26,475 nucleotides of DNA, from assembly GCA_964554715.1 (NCBI GenBank), contig CAZKPU010000022.1, forward strand, positions 1 through 26,475, written 5' to 3'. Of this stretch, positions 14,673-21,972 are shown one piece after another; within the stretch, counting starts at the first letter, position 1, and each line of letters opens with the position of its first letter. The notes under the pieces are model-generated. The model had not been told where the DNA came from, made no database searches, and saw only the letters and a list, made by a program, of their open reading frames with translations. The translations under genes were made by a program, and so were the position numbers. Source of the DNA: RXOA01 sp964554715 (lineage in GTDB: Bacteria; Bipolaricaulota; Bipolaricaulia; UBA7950; UBA9294).

Positions 14673-15371
14673 GTGAAGCGTTCGGATCTTCGAGGGATCG
14701 TTTTCGATCTGGATGGAACCTTGTGTCACTACGAGGTCGGTATCGCGGAAGCGCTGTCGGATTCTCTGATGCGCACCGGGAACCCTCGCGACATGTTCGG
14801 TGTGCTCGAAAGCGCCGCGGACCGTTTCGACGACCTATGGCGTAAGTACGAATCCCGACGCGGCAGTGCTACTGAGATTTGCTTCCGCTCCTTTCGAGAG
14901 CTTCTCATTGAGGCCGGATCGCCCAACGAGCCGTTGGCCGGCAAGCTGTCGGAGATCTACACGCGGATCCGGCTTGCGTCCGTTGCTCTGTACCCCGGAG
15001 CGCATGAATCGCTTGCCGCTCTCCGGCCGTGTTACCGCATGGGCTTGCTGACAAACGGGCCGTCTGATCTTCAGTGGGGCAAAATCCGCCGGCTCTCGAT
15101 CGAGCCGCTGTTCGATACGATCGTCGTTGCCGGAGACGTGGGGCGCTACAAGCCGGATGCCCGGGCGTTCCGGCTGACGGCGAGGCAACTGGGACTTCGC
15201 AGCGAAGAGATCATCTTTGTCGGCGATTCCCCGTCCGCCGACATCGCCGGAGCGCGTGCGGCAGGTTTCTATTCGGCATGGATCCGTCATCCAAGGGTGG
15301 AAATCGCTCCGGAAACCACCGCCGATCTCGTGATCGATGACCTCCGTGAGCTACGAAAGGTGCTGCTATGA
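14673..15371 (+). CDS. HAD-superfamily phosphatase
   Basis: 232 aa. Motif I D12-L-D14-G-T, a helical C1 cap (about 20-100), motif II LLTNGP, motif III lysine in GRYKPD and motif IV FVGDSPSADIAGARAAG make a complete haloacid dehalogenase-like phosphatase of the Gph/YjjG type. Substrate unknown. GTG start with AAGGAG 12 nt upstream. The stop overlaps the start of the next gene by four bases (ATGA), so the two are translationally coupled. Confidence 0.9.
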   Translation: MKRSDLRGIVFDLDGTLCHYEVGIAEALSDSLMRTGNPRDMFGVLESAADRFDDLWRKYESRRGSATEICFRSFRELLIEAGSPNEPLAGKLSEIYTRIRLASVALYPGAHESLAALRPCYRMGLLTNGPSDLQWGKIRRLSIEPLFDTIVVAGDVGRYKPDARAFRLTARQLGLRSEEIIFVGDSPSADIAGARAAGFYSAWIRHPRVEIAPETTADLVIDDLRELRKVLL

Positions 15372-16702
15372 GAACCGTTGATGTAGCCATCCTTGGCGCG
15401 GGCCCGGCGGGCCTGTTCGCTGCGAACGCTCTTTCTGGTTCGGGGCTGCGCGTCGTGCTGATCGATCGAGGGGCGGAGCCCTCTCAGCGAACACATATCA
15501 GCTACGGCGTCGGGGGTGCGGGGGCGTTCTCGGATGGGAAGCTGAACCTGACTCCGGACATCGGCGGGGAACCGGAGACGTTCGGCCGTTCGACCGGAGA
15601 ACTGCAGGCGTACATCAATCATGTGGACGAAACGTTCACCCGCTTCGGTGCTCCGCAGAAGTACTCCGGAGAGAACGAGGACGCCCTTCGCCGGTTGAAG
15701 GAGACGGCGACGCGGGCGGGGATCGAGTTCATCAGCGGACGGCAGCGTCACATGGGGACACTGCACGTTCGGGATGCGATCGACTCCTTCTACCGAAATC
15801 TGCTTGGCGAAGGGATCGAACCTGCGCTCGGTTGTAGGATCGAGAAGATCGAGCGAACTTCCGCCGGGTTTGCCCTTTCCGGAGGGGATCTGCAGTGGGA
15901 AGCCCGCTACCTTATCGCCGCCCCCGGCCGGGCTGGCGCCTACTGGTTCCGGGAGCAGGCTGCGGCGCTTGGGATTGAGACCGCGTACGGGCCGATCGAC
16001 GTGGGCGTGCGTGTCGAGTTTCCCGCAGAAGTCTACACCTCCGTGGAGAAGGTCATGTACGATGCGAAGCTGCGAGTGCGGACGAACTCCTACGATGACA
16101 TGGTGCGAACGTTCTGCACCAACCCCCGCGGTTTTGTGGTGCGAGAAACCTACGACGATTTCTCTCTTGTGAACGGGCATGCGGAGAACGATCGAAAAAC
16201 AGACAACACGAACTTCGCGCTGCTCTCTCACATCGAGCTAACGGATCCGGTGGAGGATACAACCGAGTACGGTCGCGCGATCGCCAAGCTGGCGACCACC
16301 ATCGGCGGCGGTCGGCCGATCTTGCAGCGACTGAAGGATCTTCGCAGCGGGCGGCGATCCACTGTGGAACGGCTCGCAAGAGCGACGATCCGGCCCACGC
16401 TCGAAGATGCGACCCCCGGCGATATCTCGATGGCGTTGCCGCATCGAGTGGTCGGCAACCTCTTGGAGGCGTTGGATCAGCTGAATCACATCCTGCCCGG
16501 ACTGACATCGGACAACACGCTTCTATACGCCCCGGAGATCAAGTTCTACGACACACGGTACCCGGTCAGTCACGACATGGAGACCCCGGTGGCCGGGTTG
16601 TACGTCACCGGCGATGCCTCCGGACACTGCCGGGGAATTGTGTATTCGGCCGTCAGTGGGAGCATCGCCGCCGAAGCGATCCGCCGGCGTGAGGGTCGGT
16701 AG
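15368..16702 (+). CDS. FAD-dependent dehydrogenase (COG2509-like)
   Basis: 444 aa. An N-terminal Rossmann fold G10-A-G-P-A-G15 with the acidic strand end VVLIDRG binds FAD. YGVGGAGAFSDGKLNL is the family hallmark, and GLYVTGDASGHCRGIVYSAVSGSIAAEAI is the C-terminal FAD-contact block. The family is widespread in anaerobes, with no agreed substrate; the middle resembles geranylgeranyl-reductase/HI0933-like flavoproteins. Translationally coupled to the HAD gene. The next gene starts 3 nt after its stop. Confidence 0.88.
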   Translation: MRTVDVAILGAGPAGLFAANALSGSGLRVVLIDRGAEPSQRTHISYGVGGAGAFSDGKLNLTPDIGGEPETFGRSTGELQAYINHVDETFTRFGAPQKYSGENEDALRRLKETATRAGIEFISGRQRHMGTLHVRDAIDSFYRNLLGEGIEPALGCRIEKIERTSAGFALSGGDLQWEARYLIAAPGRAGAYWFREQAAALGIETAYGPIDVGVRVEFPAEVYTSVEKVMYDAKLRVRTNSYDDMVRTFCTNPRGFVVRETYDDFSLVNGHAENDRKTDNTNFALLSHIELTDPVEDTTEYGRAIAKLATTIGGGRPILQRLKDLRSGRRSTVERLARATIRPTLEDATPGDISMALPHRVVGNLLEALDQLNHILPGLTSDNTLLYAPEIKFYDTRYPVSHDMETPVAGLYVTGDASGHCRGIVYSAVSGSIAAEAIRRREGR

Positions 16703-16705
16703 CGC

Positions 16706-17896
16706 GTGGGGATGAGGTTGCACCGCCGGATTGCGAAGACGGTCGCGCTGACGATGCTCGTGCTTGTTCTGTTTGCGGTGACTCTGCCGATCGTGGCCGT
16801 TGGGGAGACTGCGGCCCTTCCATATCAAACCCGGGGCTACAGTCAGGCGTTTCAGGGATCCCCGGGCGCATGGGGCGATGATCGCCTCGGAACAGCCGGG
16901 TGTCCGGACAGTCTCGCAACCACCGGGTGCCTCGTGACCGCGATTGCCTGTGTGCTCGAGTACTACGGAATGGAGGTCGCACTTCCGGCAAGCGGAGGAC
17001 GGATCACGGGGTCGGATCCGGGGGCGCTGAATGCATGGCTCAAGGAGAACGGCGGCTTCGGTCATTGTGCGAGTGACGCCTTCGGGAACTGCTGTCTCGA
17101 ATGGTCCCATCTTCCACCGGAACTTCTGCTTCACACCTACTACAACACGAGCGAGATGGGAATGGACGTTCAGGCAACGGCAAGGATCACTCGCGCTCTT
17201 GAGCAAGGCCAGCCGGTTCTCGCCGGGGTTCACTGGGGGGTCCCGTGCGGTGCCGACCCCGACCGCAGCGAAGACTGCCACTGGATCGTGATTACCGCGC
17301 AGGCTCACGGCACGACCGTCATCCTTGACACGTACAACCCCGACTTCTCGTCTCCGTATGCCGTGCGAACCACGTTGGATCGAGGCGTGCACGGCAGCTA
17401 CATTATCGATCGGTATGTCGTGGTGGACGCGCCGGAGCTGGTTCCGGCATCCACAGCGGTTGTTGTCTCGCTTGCTCCGGGAAGTTGGACCTCACCCGGA
17501 AGCCCGGCGCAGTTGGTTGTTCAGACATCGGATGTGGGCATCGACTCCTCGTTGTTCGTCACCGCGATCGATCCTCAGGGCGTCTCGTGGTCGCTTGCTC
17601 CGGACAGCGCAGCGGCGGACGGACGTTGGATTCGCACCGCGACTCCTGCCGGATGGGACGTGGAGCCCCACGACGTGCGGGTGTGGAGCATTCCGTTGCC
17701 GCTGGGGATCGATCCCGCGGAATGGACATGGAATGCATGGTTGAGCGATCCGCTACTGCCGGGGATCCCGCTGGCTCAAGGAACGCAGGGTCGAGCGGCC
17801 GCCGTGGACTCGCCCATCTCCGCGTTGGGAGTCCTTGCAGCGCTTGCGCTTCTTGCAGCGACGGTCACGTTCATGGTCTGGGTGCTGAACGAGTAG
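16706..17896 (+). CDS. Secreted C39-like cysteine-peptidase-fold protein with C-terminal membrane anchor
   Basis: 396 aa. Signal peptide at residues 1-33 (basic MRLHRRIAK, hydrophobic ALTMLVLVLFAV). A C39/papain-like domain has C75 in GCLVTAIACVLEYYG, H192 in DCHWIVITAQAHG and D208/N211 in ILDTYNPD, a plausible Cys-His-Asp/Asn set. Several extra cysteines in CASDAFGNCCLEW may form disulfides. Residues 240-360 are a beta-rich Ig-like region; residues 370-393 are a C-terminal TM (LGVLAALALLAATVTFMVWVL) with a short tail. It probably faces outward. Substrate unknown. GTG at 16706; an ATG at 16712 is an alternative. Confidence 0.78.
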   Translation: MGMRLHRRIAKTVALTMLVLVLFAVTLPIVAVGETAALPYQTRGYSQAFQGSPGAWGDDRLGTAGCPDSLATTGCLVTAIACVLEYYGMEVALPASGGRITGSDPGALNAWLKENGGFGHCASDAFGNCCLEWSHLPPELLLHTYYNTSEMGMDVQATARITRALEQGQPVLAGVHWGVPCGADPDRSEDCHWIVITAQAHGTTVILDTYNPDFSSPYAVRTTLDRGVHGSYIIDRYVVVDAPELVPASTAVVVSLAPGSWTSPGSPAQLVVQTSDVGIDSSLFVTAIDPQGVSWSLAPDSAAADGRWIRTATPAGWDVEPHDVRVWSIPLPLGIDPAEWTWNAWLSDPLLPGIPLAQGTQGRAAAVDSPISALGVLAALALLAATVTFMVWVLNE

Positions 17897-17930
17897 TCGC
17901 CGTAGGTGCTCTCAAGACCCTCAAGCTCCG

Positions 17931-18752
17931 TTATGCGGCGCCCGATCCCGCCCCAACCCCGGTCACGAGGGAGACGATGATCGCCGCGAGTCCGAGCAGA
18001 CCGCAGTAGCCTCCGAACCACGCCAACTGCCTACGACGGACAACGGTGAGGAGTGTGTGGATGGCCAGCCAACCGACAACGGCGGCGATGACACCGCCGA
18101 CTGCGAGATCTGCGACACCTGCGGCGGATCCGGCGCTCCTTGCCTCTACAGAAAACAGTTCCACCGCCGCGGCGCCGAGAACCGCGGGGACGGATAGAAG
18201 GAACGAGAAGCGGATCGCCTGATCTTGTCGCACCCCGGAGAGCAACCCCGCCGACAGCGTTGCGCCCGATCGTGACACCCCGGGAAGGATGGCGGCGGCC
18301 TGAGCCACGCCGATCCAGATCGCATCCCGAACGCGTGGTTCCTCCCTGCGGTTTCCGCTTCGCTGATCCGCCGCATGCGCCAGGAAGAGGAGCCCCGCCG
18401 TGATCAACAGGCAGATGCCGACGACGAGCGTGGAGTCGAACGCATCTCGAATGACCGATGCTCCGAACCATCCCGTGATGCCGATCGGGATCGATGCGAT
18501 GATGAGCTTGGCCACCCATCGCCGGCCTTCGGGATCGTCGGAACGGAAGATCGAACGGAGCAAGCGCCATATATCCCGTCGGAAGACGACCAAGATGGAG
18601 ACGACGGTTCCCAGATGGAGAACGGCCCCGAGCAACGTGGCCGGTTCCTCGACGTGAAGAAGCTGCTGGGCGAGAACGAGATGACCGGAGCTGGAGACGG
18701 GAAGGAACTCCGTGAGCCCTTGGACAACACCGAGGAGAGCGGTTCTAAGCAC
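17931..18752 (-). CDS. uppP: Undecaprenyl-diphosphatase UppP (BacA)
   Basis: A 273-aa polytopic membrane enzyme recycling undecaprenyl diphosphate for cell-wall synthesis. Both family motifs are present: Q11-G-L-T-E15-F-L-P-V-S-S-S-G-H24 near the start and PGVSRSGATLSAGLL in the middle. GTG start at 18752 with AGGAG upstream, overlapping the polyferredoxin stop by 8 nt. It is the last gene of the minus-strand run. Confidence 0.96.
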   Translation of the reverse strand: MLRTALLGVVQGLTEFLPVSSSGHLVLAQQLLHVEEPATLLGAVLHLGTVVSILVVFRRDIWRLLRSIFRSDDPEGRRWVAKLIIASIPIGITGWFGASVIRDAFDSTLVVGICLLITAGLLFLAHAADQRSGNRREEPRVRDAIWIGVAQAAAILPGVSRSGATLSAGLLSGVRQDQAIRFSFLLSVPAVLGAAAVELFSVEARSAGSAAGVADLAVGGVIAAVVGWLAIHTLLTVVRRRQLAWFGGYCGLLGLAAIIVSLVTGVGAGSGAA

Positions 18753-19533
18753 GCTTTCTCCTGAAGGACAGCGTCAGCTTCAACGCTCCGGTGGGGCAAG
18801 AGGTTGCGCACAAGCCGCACTTGATACAGTTGTGGTTGTCGTGCTCGAGGTGAGGTTCGAGCCCCATCGGGCAGCTTGCAGCGCAGGTTCCGCAGCCTGT
18901 GCACTCGCCTTCTCGGAAGCGCAGGCGCAGGAAGCTCACGCGGTTGAACAACGACAGCAACGCCCCCATCGGGCACAGATAGCGGCACCAGAAACGGGCG
19001 ATCAGAACCATCCCCACCAGGGTCACGCCCAGCGATGCCATGTGGATCAGAAACGGGCGGTTGACCGTGGCCACTCCCATGAAAAGATAGGGGATCGATG
19101 CCTCCAAGGAGGCCGCGGGGCAGATCTTGCAGAACAGGGTGTCGGTCATGGCCCATGCCGCGATCAACGTTCCGGCGAGCACGGCGTACTTCCCGAAGGA
19201 AGCGCTCCGGAGGATCCGCACTTTGCGGAACGAGAGCAGGTCGTTCAGCGTTCCGAAAGGGCAGAACCATCCACAGAATCCACGTCCGGCAAACAGGCCG
19301 TAGGCGGCGATCGCCCCGAGCCAGAAATACGGCACCGTGCCGAACACGATCAGATTCTGGATCAGTCCGATCGGACACACGGTGACGGCGAGCGGGCAGG
19401 CGTAGCAGTGCAGTCCGGGGAAGATGATGTGAGTCATCCCGATGCCGGTTGCCCCGAACAACCCGAACACGATGCCCAGCGACTGGACCATGCGCCGCGT
19501 TGTCTGAAGACGAAGCCGCGACAGCCACCTCAC
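18745..19533 (-). CDS. NapH/CcoG-type membrane polyferredoxin
   Basis: 262 aa from the GTG at 19533, which overlaps the upstream TGA (GTGA) and has AGGAG 6 nt before it. Several TM helices alternate with cysteine motifs: HCYACPLAVTVCP, FCGWFCPFG, FCKICPAASLEASIPY and WCRYLCPMG. This is the Fer4_5 membrane domain of NapH, RdxA and CcoG. The C-terminus holds two ferredoxin clusters, CTGCGTCAASCP and CIKCGLCATSCP, for two [4Fe-4S]. Such proteins pass electrons between the cytoplasm, the quinone pool and exported redox partners. Tight coupling to a membrane thioredoxin suggests it feeds or drains thiol electrons; that is inference. Confidence 0.88.
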   Translation of the reverse strand: MRWLSRLRLQTTRRMVQSLGIVFGLFGATGIGMTHIIFPGLHCYACPLAVTVCPIGLIQNLIVFGTVPYFWLGAIAAYGLFAGRGFCGWFCPFGTLNDLLSFRKVRILRSASFGKYAVLAGTLIAAWAMTDTLFCKICPAASLEASIPYLFMGVATVNRPFLIHMASLGVTLVGMVLIARFWCRYLCPMGALLSLFNRVSFLRLRFREGECTGCGTCAASCPMGLEPHLEHDNHNCIKCGLCATSCPTGALKLTLSFRRKRA

Positions 19534-20000
19534 GGCAGGCTCCTCAACGCGTCCAGCAATCTTCCCTCGAGGTGTTCGACCCCGAATAGGACGACACCCG
19601 TTGCCGGAAGAACCGTCGCCGGCACCACCGTTCGGTTGGACCGGATCACGTTGTAGCGTGCGGCCAGCTCGGGCTCCGCCTCCACGTCGATGAAGCGATA
19701 GGTGATCCGCTCGGTCTCGGCTGCGAACGCTTGGACCATCGCTTCGGCGAAGGGGCAGGAGTGGCACCACACGGCGTAGAACACGAGGATCTCCACGGGC
19801 TCAAGGACGTCGAACGAGGCAAGCTCCGATCGGGTCTCGGGAGAAAGCTCCGGATCTCCGTGCGAGGACTCTTCGATTCCCACGCAGGACGTGCATAGCA
19901 CGGCTCCGATCCCCTGTGCCTGTTCGTGCTGCGAGGTGAGAACGCCATAGGCCAATGCGCCAACGGCGATGAGTGCCACGGCGGCCACCACGACGACCAT
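19530..20000 (-). CDS. Membrane-anchored thioredoxin-fold protein (C-terminal half of an interrupted gene)
   Basis: From the first ATG after the gap: 156 aa, with a TM helix (residues 2-21), then an exported region with two dithiols. C36-T-S-C39 sits in the odd phrase GAVLCTSCVGIEE; C79-H-S-C82 (FYAVWCHSC) is the thioredoxin active site, followed by a partial thioredoxin fold (YRFIDVEAEPELAARYNV, VVPATVL). There is no good SD at this ATG, and the frame stays open upstream into the Ns (VALVVFAFVRKM, hydrophobic). Deleting 20039-20168 joins it in frame to the gene at 20152-20700, giving one 346-aa protein. I think that is the true gene. Confidence 0.75.
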   Translation of the reverse strand: MVVVVAAVALIAVGALAYGVLTSQHEQAQGIGAVLCTSCVGIEESSHGDPELSPETRSELASFDVLEPVEILVFYAVWCHSCPFAEAMVQAFAAETERITYRFIDVEAEPELAARYNVIRSNRTVVPATVLPATGVVLFGVEHLEGRLLDALRSLP

Positions 20001-20038
20001 CTTTCGCACGAAGGCAAACACGACCAGCGCCACGGCAA

Positions 20039-20168
20039 NNNNNNNNNNGAATTCGCGCTTCGAGGCGGTGTCGACCCAGACGCTGCGCGACAATGTCGAC
20101 GTCAACCTGATGGGGGCGTTCTTTTGCGCGCGCGCAGCCATTCCGCGGCTGTCAACCAAGCACGGCAA
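20039..20168. other. Assembly gap (10 N) plus about 120 bp foreign SDR fragment
   Basis: Ten Ns (20039-20048) are followed at once by GAATTC. Up to about 20168 the plus strand reads as the middle of a short-chain dehydrogenase (LRDNVDVNLMGAFFCARAAI, then RLSTKHGKQGG), including the conserved VNxxGxF stretch. It has no start, cofactor loop, catalytic Tyr-Lys or end. The 8-mer CACGGCAA stands at both ends (20031-20038 and 20161-20168). Removing the 130 bp restores an open frame on the minus strand. Most likely a mis-joined or cloned fragment. Confidence 0.75.
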
Positions 20169-20700
20169 GCAAGGCGGCAGCGAGGATCAGCGGAAGCATC
20201 CCGGCGCTCCGTCGGTTGGTGCCGAACGATTCAACGGGGATCGGGACAGCACCGGCGCGAACTTCCATCGCGAACGTCAGCGGCTCGACGACTTCGAAGC
20301 AGCTGTCATCGTCGCAATACGTATAGACCAATTCGGCCGTTGCCTCATAGGTCCCCTCCGCAAGGCCGTCAGCAACGAACAGCAAGTCGAGAACGTCGTC
20401 CGAGAACGGATCGATCTTCGGAAGGATCTCAGGGATCGAGGTAACATCGACCCCATCCGGGACGGAGAGAAGAAACACCTCGGCATCGTCGGCCTCGGTA
20501 GCCGTTGGGTTCGCCAGAAGGATCCGTGCCGTTGCCTCGCCGTCCGGCGGAAGCTGGAGAACGTCAGGGAACTCGGAGATCTCGAGGATCGGGTCTTGTG
20601 CGCCGACTGCGAACGACAGCAGGACCGACGCCAGCAGCAGCACGAACAGGGGGATTGCGGCCGCTTGCCGCTGCAATCCCCGTTTGGGGCGGTTCATCAT
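20152..20700 (-). CDS. Exported DsbD-alpha-like protein (N-terminal half of an interrupted gene)
   Basis: 182 aa as read. Signal peptide at residues 1-34 (AAAIPLFVLLLASVLLSFAVGA). A beta-sandwich domain follows, with YTYCDDDSCFEVVEPLTFAMEV near residue 135: two cysteines four apart, as in the N-terminal DsbD (DsbD-alpha) domain. The C-terminus is a TM helix that stops abruptly (LPLILAAALLAVLG) exactly where the foreign segment begins, so the stop is probably false. ATG at 20700 with AGGAAGG upstream, one base after the stop of the TlpA-like gene. With the 130-bp segment removed the helix continues (LLAVALVVFAFVRK) into the thioredoxin half. Confidence 0.72.
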   Translation of the reverse strand: MMNRPKRGLQRQAAAIPLFVLLLASVLLSFAVGAQDPILEISEFPDVLQLPPDGEATARILLANPTATEADDAEVFLLSVPDGVDVTSIPEILPKIDPFSDDVLDLLFVADGLAEGTYEATAELVYTYCDDDSCFEVVEPLTFAMEVRAGAVPIPVESFGTNRRSAGMLPLILAAALLAVLG

Positions 20701-20701
20701 G

Positions 20702-21949
20702 TTAGCTTCCTTCCTCATCGGAGTCCGGGTCCCGATTGCGGGCAAGCTCCGACTCCACGGCCTCGACCAGTTCTTGCCCGCGCAGTCCGCGGGCGACGAT
20801 CATTCCGCCTCGGTCCAGCACGTAGGTCATCGGAATCCCCGAGATCCTGTAGAGATCCGAGATTGCATCGTCCCCGTCGAACACCTGCGTGTACGTCAAG
20901 TCGTGCTCTTCGACGGCTCGCTCCATCGCGGCCTCGCTCCGGTCGAGATTGATACCGAGCACAACGAACTCCGTTTCGGGCCACGCATCGTGAAGCGCTT
21001 GCACCACAGGAAGCTCTCGTTCACACGGCGAACACCATCCGGCCCAGAAGTCGAGCAAGACGACACGGCCGCGAAGGTCAGGAAGCGACAACGTTTCCCC
21101 ATCTGTCGTGGATGCCGTGAACGTGGGGGCGATCGATCCCGCGGTGAGCGGGACCTTCATTGCTACGGACAGATCGCTTTCCTCGACGACGATCTCCGAT
21201 CCGTCCGCAGCGACCGCCGTGACAACGTAGGTGGTGCCCATCAGGTTGAACGGCTCATCCAGGGCGAACTGCTCGTGCGAATCCATGGTGGCGAGAAGCT
21301 CGCCGTCTTGATCGGCGTCGATGAACAGCGTTCCCGAATCCAGATCGTCGTAGCGGCCGTCCGTATCTTCGTCCACGACGGCGAGGAGGAATTCGGCTCC
21401 ATCGAGCTGAATGAGTCCCGAGGCGTAGCCACCGCGGCAGTAGGCGATCACCGTCGGCACGAACGGATCCCACAACAGGAGGAGCGGGTAGTCGCGATCC
21501 CGGTTCGGCTCGTCGTAGATCCGGAAGGAAACCGTCGCGATCAGCCGCTGATCGTGGGTCATCCCATCCCACGGGATGCGGATGAGTTCGCCGTTTTGAC
21601 CGGTGTCGGCGATGAGCACCACGCTTTCCGCGCCCAGGGAGACTCCGACCGTGTATTCTCCACCGGCAAGCCGGAGCTTCCCGATGCGAACCCTGTCCGG
21701 ATCAACAGGTGGCGCATCGTCTTGAGGCTGCGGGAGCGAAACGTTTTCCGCAACGCCGGATCGCAGAGGGAACGCTTGTAGCAGGCAGCTCGACAGCACG
21801 TCGGAAACCGGATCGACGAGCTGCAATTCGGCCGTGGCCGCAGACGATGGGTACGCGAATCCGAGCAGAAGCAGAGCCGAGCATGCACCGAAGAGCCATG
21901 TTCTCAAGATCGCTCCTGGATGACCGAGCAGAAATCTGGATCGGATCAC
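20702..21949 (-). CDS. Exported TlpA/ResA-like thiol-disulfide oxidoreductase with long N-terminal domain
   Basis: 415 aa from the GTG at 21949 (AAGGAGGG upstream); a TTG at 21907 with AGGAG 5 nt before it is a real alternative. Signal peptide LFGACSALLLLGFAYPSSA (about residues 19-37). About 230 residues of unrecognised beta-rich sequence follow, including acidic, D-rich phrases (DEDTDGRYDDLDSGTLFIDADQDGEL) that resemble calcium-binding loops. From about residue 280 a TlpA/AhpC-TSA domain begins: APTFTASTTDG, FWAGWC306-S-P-C309, VVLGINLD and the cis-proline GIPMTYVLD. It probably reduces or oxidises exported thiols. First gene after gltX (23-nt gap). Confidence 0.87.
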   Translation of the reverse strand: MIRSRFLLGHPGAILRTWLFGACSALLLLGFAYPSSAATAELQLVDPVSDVLSSCLLQAFPLRSGVAENVSLPQPQDDAPPVDPDRVRIGKLRLAGGEYTVGVSLGAESVVLIADTGQNGELIRIPWDGMTHDQRLIATVSFRIYDEPNRDRDYPLLLLWDPFVPTVIAYCRGGYASGLIQLDGAEFLLAVVDEDTDGRYDDLDSGTLFIDADQDGELLATMDSHEQFALDEPFNLMGTTYVVTAVAADGSEIVVEESDLSVAMKVPLTAGSIAPTFTASTTDGETLSLPDLRGRVVLLDFWAGWCSPCERELPVVQALHDAWPETEFVVLGINLDRSEAAMERAVEEHDLTYTQVFDGDDAISDLYRISGIPMTYVLDRGGMIVARGLRGQELVEAVESELARNRDPDSDEEGS

Positions 21950-21972
21950 GCCCTTCGACCCTCCTTCCCGAA

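Noticed and set aside
18404..19528. Minus-strand ORF of 374 codons in another frame
   Set aside because: Shadow of the polyferredoxin and UppP genes, whose cysteine motifs and membrane segments are clear.
20039..20168. Insertion sequence with 8-bp target duplication
   Set aside because: No terminal inverted repeats or transposase; the Ns and an SDR fragment fit a mis-join better. Kept as a lesser alternative.
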